A stretch of 36,349 nt of DNA from an uncultured Colwellia sp. (lineage in GTDB: Bacteria; Pseudomonadota; Gammaproteobacteria; Enterobacterales; Alteromonadaceae), in contig CAJXPG010000023.1 in assembly GCA_913057925.1 (NCBI GenBank), forward strand, positions 1-36,349, read 5' to 3'. Below the pieces are notes generated by a model. The model searched no databases and was not told where the DNA came from. It worked only from the letters and a program-made list of their open reading frames with translations. Shown one piece after another: positions 18,157 to 26,101 of the stretch. A program made the translations under genes and the position numbers. The first letter of the stretch is position 1. Each line of letters begins with the position of its first letter.

Positions 18157-18744
18157 ATGAAATCCATCATCCTTACTACCTTTATCGCTTTGTTACTTTC
18201 AGGTTGCGGTTCTATTGGTGCATATACCGATGCGCAAGCAGAGACAAAAGTTAACTTTTCTGAGTACAGTAAAATCTCCAATGACTATGTACCAAGAAAA
18301 ACTCATTTAAAAGTTGCAGAGACAGGCTTAGTTTCAGGCAGTACTTTATTGTATTCAGCGAACGGTAATAGTGCTTCTTTTCAACAAGATCTCGGGAGTT
18401 TGAACGTTACTTATCCTTTATGGGTCAATGAAACTGAGATAGATGATGTTGAGTTTGCCATTGAGAGTTTTCGAAAATGGCAAGAACAAAGACAGCCGCA
18501 ACATTATCTAGGTGGTCATCCTGTTAACGAATATGTATCTGAATGGATGAACGGTGTAACGTTCAAGTTTGGCTTATTTAGTGACAAGCAGGGGACGCCA
18601 TTTCTCAGTGTATGTTATGAATTTACTGAGTTAGAAAAGTGTACTTTTACATACATGATTGATGAACAAAGTGTCGAGTTACTTTCTAATGATTTAAATA
18701 AGTTTAAAAGTAATGACTTTAAACACTTACAGCCTTCAGATTAA
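18157..18744 (+). CDS. Hypothetical lipoprotein
   Basis: The 195-residue protein begins with a lipoprotein signal peptide, MKSIILTTFIALLLSGCGS, with the lipobox LSGC placing the acylated cysteine at residue 17. The mature part is soluble, with WVNETEIDDVEFAIESFRKWQEQRQP and two later cysteines (SVCYEF, EKCTF) that could form a disulfide. I recognise no family. The +2 residue is Gly, not Asp, so outer-membrane sorting is expected. A degenerate tandem repeat follows its stop. Confidence 0.8.
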   Translation: MKSIILTTFIALLLSGCGSIGAYTDAQAETKVNFSEYSKISNDYVPRKTHLKVAETGLVSGSTLLYSANGNSASFQQDLGSLNVTYPLWVNETEIDDVEFAIESFRKWQEQRQPQHYLGGHPVNEYVSEWMNGVTFKFGLFSDKQGTPFLSVCYEFTELEKCTFTYMIDEQSVELLSNDLNKFKSNDFKHLQPSD

Positions 18745-18767
18745 GAACTGCTGAGTCGAATTTTTGC

Positions 18768-18878
18768 TATAACCGAGAAATATCACCAAAATATAATCGG
18801 CAAAATAATATCGGAAAAAGAGTATCGCCGAAGTAGTATCGTTGAAGTCGTACCGTCAAAGAAATATTGATGAAGGAT
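18768..18878. repeat. Degenerate ~14-bp tandem repeat, about eight units
   Basis: Units begin TATC or a variant. The five best are exactly 14 bases long, at 18809, 18823, 18837, 18851 and 18865, for example TATCGCCGAAGTAG and TATCGTTGAAGTCG. Three poorer units of 13-15 bases precede them at 18768, 18781 and 18794. A 14-base period is not a codon multiple, and the array lies between convergent genes. Confidence 0.65.
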
Positions 18879-18895
18879 AGAAGCGGATTTACGAG

Positions 18896-19771
18896 TTAAA
18901 AACTGTAAATCAATACCACAGATGTTTCAGTGTTTAAGTTTTCTTTATCGGTATCCACTTTTGAATTGTAATCAATGATGAAATTTACCTTAAGCTGTAG
19001 TGAATCAATTAACCGACTTGTGATCGAGCTTTCCGCTTTATAAATGCTGTTTTGTCCTTTTTCAATGGCATGTTTTACTACCATTAACTGTTTGAACTCT
19101 ATATGTTCATTTAGCTTTCTTATGTAAAGAGCCTGTGCTTGTAATATCAGCGTATCTTGCGTTTGACTGGTTATCCCTTCAGCAGCTTCTTCAGGCGTTA
19201 CCTGAGTAACATCTCGTTTAAAACCAGGCCCAACATCAGCATCGAAACTTGATTGTTTATTCTCAAACCAGCGTCGACCCCAACCAAATGACATTGAAGC
19301 TTGTGAATCGAAACCAGAGAAGCGATTTTCTTCGTAAAATGCACTACCATAAACATAGTTTTGCTCAACAGGGTCTAGGGTGTAGTTTGTTTGTGAAACA
19401 ACACTCCATTTTTGCTCTGTGGTCTCAAAGGCTTTTTCAATGACCTCTTCACCTACTTCTTTTTCTGTCTTCTTAAGAAGTAAATCAAAAACAAAAAAAC
19501 TACGCCAAAGATCTCGTTCAAATCTTAAGTCTAAGCCTGTCTTTATATCGGCACTTCGGGTATTACCGGTTAAGTAGAGAAATCCAAGTTGAGCAGAGGC
19601 GGTAAACAAAGTACCTGAAGAAGGTTGTTGCGATTCATCAGCCTTTTCTAAACTAAATAGAATGTCTGACGCATCAGCACTGACTTTTTTAGCCCCTTTT
19701 TCTTGGGCATAACTATTAAAAGGCAGGATGAAAAGAATGATGATAAAAGAAATTGAAAAACGAGAAAACAT
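18896..19771 (-). CDS. DUF481 family outer-membrane protein (YdiY-like)
   Basis: The 291-residue protein has a signal peptide (MFSRFSISFIIILFILPFNSYA, cleavage before QE) and then a beta-barrel-like sequence: alternating residues, GFLYLTGNTRSADIKTGLDL, FGWGRRWFENKQSSFDADVGPGFKRD, ending with the aromatic SVVLIYSF expected for an outer-membrane barrel. The TGNT segment and the VGPG(F/Y)K turn are typical of DUF481, the family of salt-induced YdiY. Function of the family is poorly defined. It is convergent with the lipoprotein gene. Confidence 0.85.
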   Translation of the reverse strand: MFSRFSISFIIILFILPFNSYAQEKGAKKVSADASDILFSLEKADESQQPSSGTLFTASAQLGFLYLTGNTRSADIKTGLDLRFERDLWRSFFVFDLLLKKTEKEVGEEVIEKAFETTEQKWSVVSQTNYTLDPVEQNYVYGSAFYEENRFSGFDSQASMSFGWGRRWFENKQSSFDADVGPGFKRDVTQVTPEEAAEGITSQTQDTLILQAQALYIRKLNEHIEFKQLMVVKHAIEKGQNSIYKAESSITSRLIDSLQLKVNFIIDYNSKVDTDKENLNTETSVVLIYSF

Positions 19772-19852
19772 GTTTATTTTACTACAGCTAGGAATAACGA
19801 GACATAATTTTTGCCTGATTATACCTAAGGGTTAATTGTTTTTCGAGTACAA

Positions 19853-19874
19853 AAAAAGGGCCTAGGCCCTTTTT
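19853..19874 (-). terminator. Rho-independent terminator after fbaA
   Basis: The palindrome AAAAAGGGCC-TA-GGCCCTTTTT lies 37 bases after the fbaA stop and gives a GC-rich stem with U-tails on both strands. It also insulates fbaA from the DUF481 gene downstream. Confidence 0.88.
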
Positions 19875-19910
19875 GTTTATCATTTTTGTAACAGCTTTGT
19901 TTTACAAAGA

Positions 19911-20975
19911 TTACTTGATGATTGCTTTTAACTCACCCGCTTGATAACGGTTAAACATGTTATCAAGGCTTATTGGTTTGATTTTGCTAGCGTTACCAAC
20001 AGTATTGAATGCTTCGTAACGTGCTTTACAAATATCATACATTGCATCTGTTGAAACTTGTAAAAATTTACGCGGATCAAATTCACTTGGGTTTTGCGCT
20101 AAGAAGCGACGTACAGCACCAGTAGCGGCAAGACGTAAGTCAGTATCTATGTTGATTTTACGAACCCCGTGCTTAATACCTTGTTGGATTTGCTCTACAG
20201 GCACACCGTAAGTTTCTGGGATAGCACCACCAAATTCATTGATTACCGCTAACCAATCTTGTGGTACTGATGATGAGCCGTGCATAACTAAGTGTGTTTG
20301 TGGAATACGTTCGTGGATTGCTTTAATACGGTCAATCGCTAAGATATCGCCAGTAGGTGGACGAGTAAACTTGTATGCTCCGTGAGAAGTACCACATGCG
20401 ATAGCTAAAGCATCTACTTGAGTTTTATTAACGAAGTCAGCAGCTTCTTCAGGATCTGTTAACATTTGCTCTTTGGTTAATACACCTTCAGCGCCAACGC
20501 CATCTTCTTCACCAGCCATACCAGTTTCAAGAGAGCCTAAACAGCCTAGCTCGCCTTCAACAGAAACACCACAAGCATGTGCCATTTCAACAGTACGACG
20601 AGTAACGTCAACATTGTACTCGTAGCTGCTTGGCGTTTTACCGTCATCCATTAGTGAGCCATCCATCATTACTGATGAAAAGCCTAACTGAATCGAGCGT
20701 TGACAAACCGTTGGAGAAGTACCGTGATCTTGATGCATTACCACAGGGATATGTGGGAACTCTTCAATTGCAGCTAAAATCAAATGACGCAAAAATGGTG
20801 CACCAGCGTATTTTCTGGCACCCGCAGACGCTTGCATGATGACAGGGCTATCAGTATCACTAGCGGCAAGCATAATTGCACGTACTTGCTCTAAATTATT
20901 TACGTTAAATGCTGGAATACCGTATTCAAATTCTGCCGCATGATCGAGCATTTGGCGCATTGAAATTAAAGCCAT
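19911..20975 (-). CDS. fbaA: Fructose-bisphosphate aldolase, class II
   Basis: This zinc-dependent aldolase splits or forms fructose 1,6-bisphosphate in glycolysis and gluconeogenesis. The 354 residues carry the metal-binding MHQDHGTS, the [10 protein letters not shown] loop, and [10 protein letters not shown]. The sequence is of the subtype often annotated as Calvin-cycle aldolase ([30 protein letters not shown]), which is common in marine gammaproteobacteria and differs from E. coli FbaA (359 residues). A run TAGGAGTAAG sits just before the ATG. A 501-base gap separates it from pgk, so it probably has its own promoter. Confidence 0.94.
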   Translation of the reverse strand: MALISMRQMLDHAAEFEYGIPAFNVNNLEQVRAIMLAASDTDSPVIMQASAGARKYAGAPFLRHLILAAIEEFPHIPVVMHQDHGTSPTVCQRSIQLGFSSVMMDGSLMDDGKTPSSYEYNVDVTRRTVEMAHACGVSVEGELGCLGSLETGMAGEEDGVGAEGVLTKEQMLTDPEEAADFVNKTQVDALAIACGTSHGAYKFTRPPTGDILAIDRIKAIHERIPQTHLVMHGSSSVPQDWLAVINEFGGAIPETYGVPVEQIQQGIKHGVRKINIDTDLRLAATGAVRRFLAQNPSEFDPRKFLQVSTDAMYDICKARYEAFNTVGNASKIKPISLDNMFNRYQAGELKAIIK

Positions 20976-21035
20976 TTACTTACTCCTAGATAAGTTTTTG
21001 TTGCTGAGGTTGGAAGTTTTTATTTCGACTACAAA

Positions 21036-21044
21036 ATTATAGCA
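21036..21044 (-). promoter_or_regulatory. Candidate extended -10 promoter of fbaA
   Basis: The minus strand reads TGCTATAAT, a perfect TATAAT with the TGn extension that can replace a -35 box; no good -35 is present. It lies 61 bases before the fbaA start. An inverted repeat AAATGC-N3-GCATTT (21044-21058) abuts it on the upstream side and could be an operator. Confidence 0.6.
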
Positions 21045-21216
21045 AATGCCTCGCATTTCTTACAGGATAATTTCGCTAAAGTTGTACTTTAAGCGGGGCA
21101 AGAGCTTTATCTTTGAATTTTGTTCGAATATTACAATATTATTTTGTTTTGCTACTTGTAGTAGTACTTTTTTAGAGGATGTGATTGTAAATTTACTACA
21201 ATTTTAATGCAACAAG

Positions 21217-21304
21217 TTTCGACTTTATTTCGATTTTATTTCGAAATTGTTTCGTTTTGTTTGCTTTGGTCTTTCGTGTAGCTTTTATTTTACTTTTGTT
21301 TGGC
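21217..21304. repeat. Degenerate 11-bp tandem repeat with phased T-tracts
   Basis: Eight units of exactly 11 bases start at 21217, 21228, 21239, 21250, 21261, 21272, 21283 and 21294; four of the first six begin TTTCG in sequence and a fifth follows at 21272. Short T-tracts spaced by one helical turn predict intrinsic DNA curvature. Confidence 0.7.
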
Positions 21305-21371
21305 ACCGTTTGACTCTGCTTGGCTTTATTTACGGTAAATATTTGGGGGAGTATTGTTTTTGGGTAAAAAA

Positions 21372-21401
21372 AAACGAGTACCTTTTATAAAGTACTCGTT
21401 T
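21372..21401 (-). terminator. Rho-independent terminator after pgk
   Basis: AAACGAGTAC (21372-21381) pairs with GTACTCGTTT (21392-21401); on the minus strand the stem is followed by an unbroken T run. It lies 76 bases after the pgk stop. Confidence 0.9.
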
Positions 21402-21476
21402 ACTATGCTAGAACAAAGCTGTTGGCTGTTAATAAAAGGCCATTAGCATTTTATTCGAGAGTATGTCGTCGCAGAA

Positions 21477-22652
21477 CTAATCTTGTGCACGTTGCTCTAA
21501 AATTTCTACCGCAGGTAATTTCTTACCTTCTAAGAACTCTAAGAAAGCACCACCACCGGTAGATATATATGAAACCTTATCGGCGATATCATATTTATCA
21601 ACAGCAGCTAAAGTATCGCCACCGCCCGCAACTGAAAAAGCGCTGCTTTGCGCAATGGCGTGTGAAATAACTTCAGTACCTTTAGCAAAGGCATCCATTT
21701 CAAAAACACCTACAGGTCCATTCCATAAGATGGTGCCTGCAGATTTGATGATTTCTGCTACTTTTAATGCAGTTTCAGGGCCGTAATCGATGATGTCATC
21801 TTCTGCTGAAACGTCACTTGCAGATTTAATCTCTGTCGCAGAGTCATGTTTCCAGTCACTAAAGCCGTCACGGGTTACGGTTACGTCATCGGCAAAAATT
21901 ACTTCAGTTTCTTTACATAAACGCTGTGCCTCTGGAATTAAGTCGGCTTCATAAAGTGAGTTACCCACTTCATTACCAGCTGCTGCAACGAAAGTATTTG
22001 AAATACCGCCACCAACAACTAAAGTATCAGCAATTTTAGATAATGAATCTAATACGGTTAGTTTGGTTGAAACTTTAGAGCCACCTACAATAGCAACTAA
22101 CGGACGAGCAGGGCTTTCGATTGCTTTTGCCAATGCATCCAACTCACCTGTTAATAATGGACCTGCACAAGCGGTTTCGGCAAACTTTGCTACACCATGA
22201 GTACTTGCTTGTGCACGATGAGCGGTACCAAAAGCATCCATTACAAATACATCACATAATGCAGCGAGTTTTTTAGCTAACGCATCATCATTTTTCTTTT
22301 CACCAACATTAAAGCGAATATTTTCAAAAATAACTAACTCGCCTGCAGCTACCTCAACACCATCAAGGTAATCTTTTACTAAACGAACAGGGTAATTTAA
22401 TGCCGCACTTAAATAGTCAGCTACTGGTTGCAATGAAAACTTATCTTCTGGCTCACCTTCTGTTGGTCTGCCTAAGTGCGACATAACCATTACTTTTGCA
22501 CCCGCTTCTAAAGCAAGTTTTAATGTTGGTAGTGCTGCACGTAAGCGAGCGTCTGAAGTGATCTTACCTTCAGCAACAGGTACATTTAAATCTTCACGAA
22601 TTAATACACGTTTGTTGGCTAATGTTAAGTCGGCCATTTTGATAATCGACAT
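21477..22652 (-). CDS. pgk: Phosphoglycerate kinase
   Basis: Pgk interconverts 1,3-bisphosphoglycerate plus ADP and 3-phosphoglycerate plus ATP. The 391-residue protein has the substrate-binding N-lobe ([23 protein letters not shown]), the hinge region and the nucleotide-binding C-lobe ([18 protein letters not shown] and the [12 protein letters not shown] loop). The length is normal. It follows epd by 55 bases and is most likely cotranscribed with it, as in many gammaproteobacteria. Confidence 0.97.
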   Translation of the reverse strand: MSIIKMADLTLANKRVLIREDLNVPVAEGKITSDARLRAALPTLKLALEAGAKVMVMSHLGRPTEGEPEDKFSLQPVADYLSAALNYPVRLVKDYLDGVEVAAGELVIFENIRFNVGEKKNDDALAKKLAALCDVFVMDAFGTAHRAQASTHGVAKFAETACAGPLLTGELDALAKAIESPARPLVAIVGGSKVSTKLTVLDSLSKIADTLVVGGGISNTFVAAAGNEVGNSLYEADLIPEAQRLCKETEVIFADDVTVTRDGFSDWKHDSATEIKSASDVSAEDDIIDYGPETALKVAEIIKSAGTILWNGPVGVFEMDAFAKGTEVISHAIAQSSAFSVAGGGDTLAAVDKYDIADKVSYISTGGGAFLEFLEGKKLPAVEILEQRAQD

Positions 22653-22707
22653 TGTTGTCTCCTATTTTCACTATCTGTGAGTTATATTCTTTATGTGTTC
22701 GGTATTC

Positions 22708-23727
22708 TTAACTTTTTGCTTGGTACATTGCCATAGCAGTATCGAGCATACGATTTGCAAAGCCCCATTCGTTATCACACCACACAAGCATTTTTACTAA
22801 TCTTTTATGGCTTACGCGTGTTTGGTTTCCGTCAACGATACAAGAGTGTGAGTCATGATTAAAATCAACAGATACTAGCGGCTCTTCGGTGTAATCTAAG
22901 ATACTCGTTAGCCCAATAGTTGCTGCGGCACGTTGAATTGCTTGATTGATATCATTAATGCTTACGTCAGTATTAACGGTAATACTTAAATCCATTGCGG
23001 TGACGTTAATTGTTGGGACACGAACCGCTATGGCTTCAAAACGCCCTTTTAATGTAGGTAATACGCGTTCAATCCCAGCGGCAAGCTTAGTATCAACGGG
23101 AATTATTGACTGACTAGCAGCACGAGAACGACGTAAATCCTTATGATAGGCATCAATAACTTGTTGATCATGCATTGAAGAGTGAATGGTAGTAATACTG
23201 CCACTTTCTACGCCAAATGCTTCATCAATGACCTTAATGACAGGTACGATGCAATTGGTGGTACAAGAGCCATTAGAAACGACTCTATCATCTGAACTTA
23301 ATGTGTGATGATTAATACCGTAAACTATCGTAGCATCAATGTCTTGGCTACCAGGATGAGAAAACAATACCTTTTTAGCACCACGATTAATATGGCTTAA
23401 GCCGTCAGCCTTACTACCATATTTTCCTGTACAGTCTAAAACGATATCAACATCTTGTTGTTGCCAAGGTAAGCTATTTAAATTGCCTAGATGGGTTAAT
23501 GCAACTTTATCTTCATCGATAATAAGATGCTTATCTGTTTGACTAACCTCAAACGGGAATCGTCCGTGCGTACTATCATACTTGAGCAAGTGAGCTATTC
23601 CTGAAGCGGGTGCTAATTCGTTAATGCTTACTAAGGTGAATTGGTCCGCTTTACCACTTTCATATAAAGCTCGTACTACGCTACGACCGATGCGGCCAAA
23701 GCCATTGATGGCAATTCTTACTGTCAT
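22708..23727 (-). CDS. epd: D-erythrose-4-phosphate dehydrogenase
   Basis: Epd oxidises erythrose 4-phosphate to 4-phosphoerythronate, the entry step of the DXP-dependent pyridoxal phosphate pathway. It is a GAPDH homologue: NAD fold [15 protein letters not shown] and catalytic C155 in SNGSCTTNC. Features favouring Epd over GapA are [20 protein letters not shown], the [14 protein letters not shown] segment and the position tktA-epd-pgk-fbaA. The 339 residues match the family. GapA activity cannot be fully excluded from sequence. Confidence 0.92.
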   Translation of the reverse strand: MTVRIAINGFGRIGRSVVRALYESGKADQFTLVSINELAPASGIAHLLKYDSTHGRFPFEVSQTDKHLIIDEDKVALTHLGNLNSLPWQQQDVDIVLDCTGKYGSKADGLSHINRGAKKVLFSHPGSQDIDATIVYGINHHTLSSDDRVVSNGSCTTNCIVPVIKVIDEAFGVESGSITTIHSSMHDQQVIDAYHKDLRRSRAASQSIIPVDTKLAAGIERVLPTLKGRFEAIAVRVPTINVTAMDLSITVNTDVSINDINQAIQRAAATIGLTSILDYTEEPLVSVDFNHDSHSCIVDGNQTRVSHKRLVKMLVWCDNEWGFANRMLDTAMAMYQAKS

Positions 23728-23800
23728 AATCTTACTACATTGTTACGGATGACTTTAAGTCATTACCAAGTGATGAAATGAGGGTTGTTACGAGATAATT

Positions 23801-23840
23801 TTTACCTATAACGCCGAAGTCTATAGAGGTTATAGGTAAA
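23801..23840. repeat. Inverted repeat between tktA and epd
   Basis: Perfect 12-bp arms, TTTACCTATAAC (23801-23812) and GTTATAGGTAAA (23829-23840), enclose 16 bases. It lies about 75 bases before the epd start, next to a second hairpin, and may be an operator or RNA structure. Confidence 0.5.
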
Positions 23841-23849
23841 GATTATAAG

Positions 23850-23886
23850 TACTCAGCACAAGTCTTATTAATACTTGTGCTGAGTA
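23850..23886. terminator. Hairpin after tktA, probable terminator
   Basis: A 14-bp perfect inverted repeat (TACTCAGCACAAGT with ACTTGTGCTGAGTA) lies 14 bases after the tktA stop. The minus-strand tail is only weakly U-rich, so termination may be partial, leaving read-through into epd. Confidence 0.65.
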
Positions 23887-23899
23887 TTTTATGCGTTGA

Positions 23900-25888
23900 T
23901 TATAATTCGTTTACAGTATTTACAACGTTATCAACAGTAAAGCCGAAGTGCTCAAGTAATACGCCACCAGGTGCAGATTCACCAAAGGTAGTCATACCAA
24001 CAACAGCGCCACTTAAACCAACATATTTAGCCCAGAAATCAACGTGAGCAGCTTCAATAGCTACACGGTTAGTAACGGCTGCTGGTAAAACTGACTCTTT
24101 GTATTCTTTGCTTTGTGCATCAAATACATTAGTCGATGGCATTGAAACCACACGTACTTTTTTACCTTGCTCAGTTAAAGCCGTTGCAGAATTAACCGCT
24201 AGGGCAACTTCAGAGCCTGTTGCCATTAAAATAACATCAGGGGTACCTGCACAGTCTACAAGTACATAAGCGCCTTTATCAATAGCAGCTACTTGTTCTT
24301 GCGTACGAGACATTGCCGGTAAACCTTGGCGAGAAAATACTAATGCCGAAGGTGCTTTTTGGTTTTGTACCGCAGCTTTCCATGCAACAGCAGACTCAGT
24401 CGCATCACACGGGCGCCATGTTGTTAGGTTAGGTGTAGTTCTTAAGTTCGTTAACTGTTCAATAGGTTGATGTGTTGGACCATCTTCACCTTGACCAATT
24501 GAATCATGGGTATAAACAAATACATTTTGAATACCCATTAAAGCTGACATGCGAACAGCGTTACGCGCGTATTCCATAAACATCATGAAAGTTGCGCCGT
24601 AGTTTACAAAACCACCATGTAAAGAAATACCGTTCATGATGCTGCTCATACCAAATTCACGTACACCGTAGAAGATGTAGTTACCGGCAGGATCAGTTTC
24701 AATACCTTTTGAACCAGACCATAAGGTTAAGTTAGAACCCGCTAAATCGGCAGAGCCACCAAGCATTTCTGGTAAGACTTTACCAAATGCTTCAATAGCA
24801 TTTTGTGACGCTTTACGTGAAGCAATGTTTTCGCCTGCTTCATGACACTCTTGAATAAATGCGTTCGCTTTTTCTTCAAATTGTGCCGGTAATTCACCTT
24901 TAATAACACGGCGTTCATATTCTGCCGCTAGTGCTGGGTGAGCCGCTTGGTAAGCTGCAAATTTATCATTCCAGCTAGATTGGCTCGATTGACCTTTCTC
25001 TTTTCTATCCCATTGTGAGTAGACATCTTCAGGGATTTCAAAAGCAGGGTGCGACCAGTTTAGTTTTTCACGGGTAGCTGCAATTTCGTCATCACCAAGT
25101 GGTGCACCATGACAGTCATGAGTACCTTCTTTATTTGGTGAGCCAAAACCAATAATCGTTTTACAACAAATCATGGTTGGCTTGTCTGTTACTTTTTTCG
25201 CTTCTTCAATCGCATGCGTAATAGCTTGTGCATCGTGACCGTCAACACAAATTACATGCCAACCGTAAGATTCAAAGCGTGCTGGCGTGTTATCGGTAAA
25301 CCAACCTTCAACTTCACCATCGATTGAAATGCCGTTGTCATCCCAAAATGCAATTAACTTACCTAAACCTAAAGTTCCGGCAAGTGAACAAGCTTCATGA
25401 GAAATACCTTCCATTAAACAACCGTCACCTAAGAAACAGTAAGTGAAATGATCAACAATTGCGTGATCTTCACGGTTAAACTGTGCCGCTAAAGTTTTTT
25501 CAGCAATGGCCATACCAACCGCATTGGCAATACCAGCACCTAATGGACCCGTAGTAGTTTCAACACCTGGTGTGTAACCGTATTCTGGATGACCTGGTGT
25601 TTTAGAATGCAATTGACGGAAGTTCTTTAAATCGTCAATTGATAAATCGTAACCTGATAAATGCAATAAAGAATAGATAAGCATAGAACCATGACCGTTT
25701 GATAATATAAAACGATCGCGGTCAACCCAGTTAGGATCAGTAGGGTTGTGCTTTAAAAAGTCACGCCATAATACTTCGGCAATATCTGCCATACCCATTG
25801 GGGCACCAGGGTGTCCTGATTTTGCTTTTTGTACGGCATCCATACTTAATACACGGATAGCATTTGCTAGCTCTTGACGCGATGACAT
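23900..25888 (-). CDS. tktA: Transketolase
   Basis: Transketolase moves two-carbon units between sugar phosphates in the non-oxidative pentose phosphate pathway; one product is erythrose 4-phosphate, the substrate of the next gene. I chose the ATG at 25888 ([18 protein letters not shown]), giving 662 residues, the usual length; it has GGAG six bases upstream, whereas an in-frame extension to 25948 adds 20 non-conserved residues. The thiamine diphosphate motif is GDGCLMEG...DDNGISIDG, and the catalytic-Glu segment is [12 protein letters not shown]. Confidence 0.96.
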   Translation of the reverse strand: MSSRQELANAIRVLSMDAVQKAKSGHPGAPMGMADIAEVLWRDFLKHNPTDPNWVDRDRFILSNGHGSMLIYSLLHLSGYDLSIDDLKNFRQLHSKTPGHPEYGYTPGVETTTGPLGAGIANAVGMAIAEKTLAAQFNREDHAIVDHFTYCFLGDGCLMEGISHEACSLAGTLGLGKLIAFWDDNGISIDGEVEGWFTDNTPARFESYGWHVICVDGHDAQAITHAIEEAKKVTDKPTMICCKTIIGFGSPNKEGTHDCHGAPLGDDEIAATREKLNWSHPAFEIPEDVYSQWDRKEKGQSSQSSWNDKFAAYQAAHPALAAEYERRVIKGELPAQFEEKANAFIQECHEAGENIASRKASQNAIEAFGKVLPEMLGGSADLAGSNLTLWSGSKGIETDPAGNYIFYGVREFGMSSIMNGISLHGGFVNYGATFMMFMEYARNAVRMSALMGIQNVFVYTHDSIGQGEDGPTHQPIEQLTNLRTTPNLTTWRPCDATESAVAWKAAVQNQKAPSALVFSRQGLPAMSRTQEQVAAIDKGAYVLVDCAGTPDVILMATGSEVALAVNSATALTEQGKKVRVVSMPSTNVFDAQSKEYKESVLPAAVTNRVAIEAAHVDFWAKYVGLSGAVVGMTTFGESAPGGVLLEHFGFTVDNVVNTVNEL

Positions 25889-26101
25889 AGTAGCTCCAGA
25901 TCTCATAGTCTTGAAAGAATAAAAATTGCGCGTATTTTCGCTCACCAAGGCACACAGCGCAAATTAAATTATGCAATTTTTTATATTATTTTGTGCACAG
26001 GCTAATTATTAGCATATTAAAGCCTGTTAATACTTGAAACATCACGTGAAATATTTACAATCAGATAACGGACAAACAAGGGCAATATCGAACTACTACC
26101 T

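Larger units (their letters stand above)
20976..21476. other. 501-base intergenic region between pgk and fbaA
   Basis: No gene is visible. From right to left it holds the pgk terminator (21372-21401), an 11-bp phased repeat (21217-21304), AT-rich DNA, and the fbaA promoter candidate (21036-21044). Confidence 0.6.

Noticed and set aside
25761-25976. 71-codon frame overlapping the start of tktA
   Set aside because: It shares sequence with the conserved transketolase N-terminus in another frame; tktA fully explains the region.
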